6,754 nt of DNA from contig CAMNZV010000087.1 in assembly GCA_946575275.1 (NCBI GenBank), positions 1 to 6,754 of the forward strand, given 5' to 3'. The translations under genes were made by a program, and so were the position numbers. The DNA is from an uncultured Clostridium sp. (lineage in GTDB: Bacteria; Bacillota; Clostridia; Clostridiales; Clostridiaceae). A model generated the notes under the pieces. The model searched no databases. It worked only from the letters and a program-made list of their open reading frames with translations, and was not told the origin of the DNA. Positions 5,455-6,754 of this stretch are shown here, piece by piece; within the stretch, counting starts at the first letter, position 1; the number at the start of each line of letters is the position of its first letter.

Positions 5455-5667
5455 ATGGCTTTATCAATGGTTAATGTTGGCGATATTAAGACAATAACAG
5501 AATTACGAGCAAAAGATGAAGTGAAAAGACATTTAATGAATTTAGGTTTTACAATAGGTGAAAAGGTTGAAGTTATTGCTGATAATCCAAGCGGTGTTAT
5601 CTTAATGGTTAAAAATGCAAAAATTGCACTTAATAAATCTATGGCAAATAAAATCTTAGTTCAATAA
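5455..5667 (+). CDS. feoA: FeoA-domain protein (first of two)
   Basis: The 70-residue product is one small SH3-like FeoA domain. It has the expected early turn (NVGDIKTITEL), the L-M-N-L-G-F-T-I-G-E-K-V segment (27-38) equivalent to the family's LxxLGLxPG, and a beta-strand end with VILMVKNAKIALNKSMA (48-64). FeoA is a cytoplasmic partner that supports ferrous iron uptake by FeoB. The ATG at 5455 is chosen because GGTGGG (5443-5448) lies six bases before it. An in-frame TTG at 5437 would put that ribosome site inside the gene. It is first in the Fur-type promoter operon and is 16 bases before the second feoA. It is more diverged from the classic pattern than the second copy. Confidence 0.88.
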   Translation: MALSMVNVGDIKTITELRAKDEVKRHLMNLGFTIGEKVEVIADNPSGVILMVKNAKIALNKSMANKILVQ

Positions 5668-5683
5668 ATTTTAGGAGGATGTT

Positions 5684-5905
5684 ATGAGCAGTTTAAAGGA
5701 ATTAAAGCCGGGGGAAAAAGGCGTAATTAAAAATTTGGGTGAAAAGGGACAAACAAGAAGAAGACTTATGGATATGGGATTAACACCTGGAACAGAAATT
5801 GAGGTTATTAAGGTTGCTCCATTAGGTGATCCTATAGAGGTTAACGTTAGGGGCTATGAGCTTAGTTTAAGAAAGGACGAAGCTAGTCAAATCAATTTAG
5901 TTTAA
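5684..5905 (+). CDS. feoA: FeoA-domain protein (second of two)
   Basis: The 73-residue single-domain protein has the canonical FeoA pattern: LKPGEKGVIKNL (7-18), then R-R-R-L-M-D-M-G-L-T-P-G-T-E-I-E-V (25-41), then A-P-L-G-D-P-I-E-V (46-54), and ending with G-Y-E-L-S-L-R-K-D-E-A. This is the SH3-like fold that assists FeoB. It has no membrane segment. AGGAGG (5673-5678) precedes the ATG at good distance. The gene is in line with the upstream feoA and 13 bases before feoB, so it is translated from the same message. Tandem FeoA copies ahead of FeoB are common in clostridia. The division of labour between them is not known from the sequence. Confidence 0.93.
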   Translation: MSSLKELKPGEKGVIKNLGEKGQTRRRLMDMGLTPGTEIEVIKVAPLGDPIEVNVRGYELSLRKDEASQINLV

Positions 5906-5918
5906 TTAAGGGGGAGCC

Positions 5919-6754
5919 ATGAAATATAAAATAGCACTTGCAGGTAATCCAAACTGCGGAAAAACAACACTTTTTAATGAAATAACAGGTTCAAAACAAC
6001 ATGTAGGTAACTGGCCAGGAGTTACAGTTGAAAAAAAAGAAGGTACTTATAAAAAAAATAATGAACTACAAATAGTAGATTTACCTGGAATATATTCTTT
6101 GTCACCATATTCAGCAGAGGAAATAGTAGCAAGAGATTATATTATTAATGAAAAACCAGATGTAGTTTTAAACATATTAGATGGTACAAACATTGAAAGA
6201 AATTTATACTTAACAATGCAGATAATTGAAACGGGAATTCCTGTGGTACTTGCAATTAATATGATGGATGAAGTTTTAAGCAGTGGTACAAAGATAGATA
6301 TAGATAAATTATCTAAAGAACTAGGAGTTAAAATATTCCCAATAGTTGCAAGATCTAATAAGGGTATAAAGGAATTAATGGATTTTGTAGCAGATCATTG
6401 TAAAACAAAAACAACTGTAACAAAATTAAATGTTTTTTCATCTCAGGTTACAAATTTACTTACTGAAATTGAAGGATGCTTTAATGATGATAAAGAAGAT
6501 ATTAAATATTGGAAAAGTATTAAATGTCTAGAGCAGGATGAAATTTTACTAAAAGAGTTAAATAGCTCCGAAAAGGAGCAAATAGATAAAATAATAGAAA
6601 GAGCTGATAATTTATTTGATGGTGATTCAGAAGCGAAAATAGCAGATGAACGATATAAATATATATCAAGTGTTATATCAAAAACTGTTACTAAGGCAAA
6701 AAGTTCATCTGGAGCTAGAAAAGAAACAACTTCAGATAAAATAGACAAGGTTCT
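5919..6754 (+). CDS. feoB: ferrous iron transporter FeoB, 5' part (runs off the window)
   Basis: The frame from ATG 5919, behind a strong AAGGGGGAG site, is open to the window edge (278 full codons). The N-terminal G domain is complete: G1 GNPNCGKTT (9-17), G2 Thr36 in GVTVE, G3 DLPG (54-57), G4 NMMD (114-117) and a G5-like VARSNKG (143-149). Residues from about 170 to 258 form the helical GDI-like spacer, seen as charged alpha-helical sequence. The last residues (TSDKIDKV) are the usual lead-in to the first membrane helix of the Fe(II)-permease domain, which lies outside the window. FeoB is an inner-membrane Fe(II) transporter whose activity depends on the G domain. It is third in the feoA-feoA-feoB operon and expected to be Fur-repressed. 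No lesion is visible in the part present. Confidence 0.96.
   Translation, partial: MKYKIALAGNPNCGKTTLFNEITGSKQHVGNWPGVTVEKKEGTYKKNNELQIVDLPGIYSLSPYSAEEIVARDYIINEKPDVVLNILDGTNIERNLYLTMQIIETGIPVVLAINMMDEVLSSGTKIDIDKLSKELGVKIFPIVARSNKGIKELMDFVADHCKTKTTVTKLNVFSSQVTNLLTEIEGCFNDDKEDIKYWKSIKCLEQDEILLKELNSSEKEQIDKIIERADNLFDGDSEAKIADERYKYISSVISKTVTKAKSSSGARKETTSDKIDKV

Noticed and set aside
6443..6748. Long open frame on the minus strand opposite feoB
   Set aside because: It is a serine/leucine-rich mirror of the feoB helical spacer, without ribosome site or family resemblance, and feoB is clearly coding here.

Overview
The window looks like chromosomal DNA of a low-GC Firmicute, most probably Clostridium sensu lato. 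The DNA is very AT-rich, coding sequences prefer A/T in third positions (AAA, ATA, TTA, AGA), ribosome binding sites are strong GGAGG types, and the order feoA-feoA-feoB is familiar from clostridia. This assignment is inference, because no rRNA or species marker is present.

Left part (1-2831). The tail of an unrecognised gene is followed at short spacing by a complete Uup-type ABC-F ATPase gene and then by an AIM24/TIGR00266-family gene. All three are on the + strand and probably co-transcribed. After them lies a 280-base stretch (2832-3114) without a convincing gene. It holds a locally GC-richer segment that may be the decayed tail of a minus-strand gene, a long imperfect stem-loop with a T-rich tail, and then a clear sigma-A-type promoter.

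Middle part (3055-5282). This is a zone of gene decay. The promoter drives an intact 64-residue gene of unknown function. Next comes the first ~33 codons of what looks like a large PLD/helicase-type protein, cut off and joined directly, out of frame, to the last ~61 codons of an ACR3 arsenite permease. An intact thioredoxin-type arsenate reductase gene (arsC) follows. So the ars locus has lost its regulator and most of its pump, and arsC is left behind the promoter of another gene. After arsC comes a frameshifted, unrecognised coding remnant. A convergent minus-strand aminotransferase pseudogene then follows, with one early frameshift and two internal in-frame deletions. Its terminator hairpin still stands.

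Right part (5283-6754). A divergent control region carries a consensus promoter (TTGACA, 17 bases, TATAAT) flanked by two Fur-box-like palindromes. It precedes two tandem feoA genes and the 5' 278 codons of feoB, a ferrous iron uptake operon. FeoB runs off the window just as its membrane domain is about to begin.

I see no CRISPR array, tRNA, rRNA, complete insertion sequence or clearly novel multi-gene system. The most interesting material is the chimeric deletion junction in the ars locus and the decaying genes around it.
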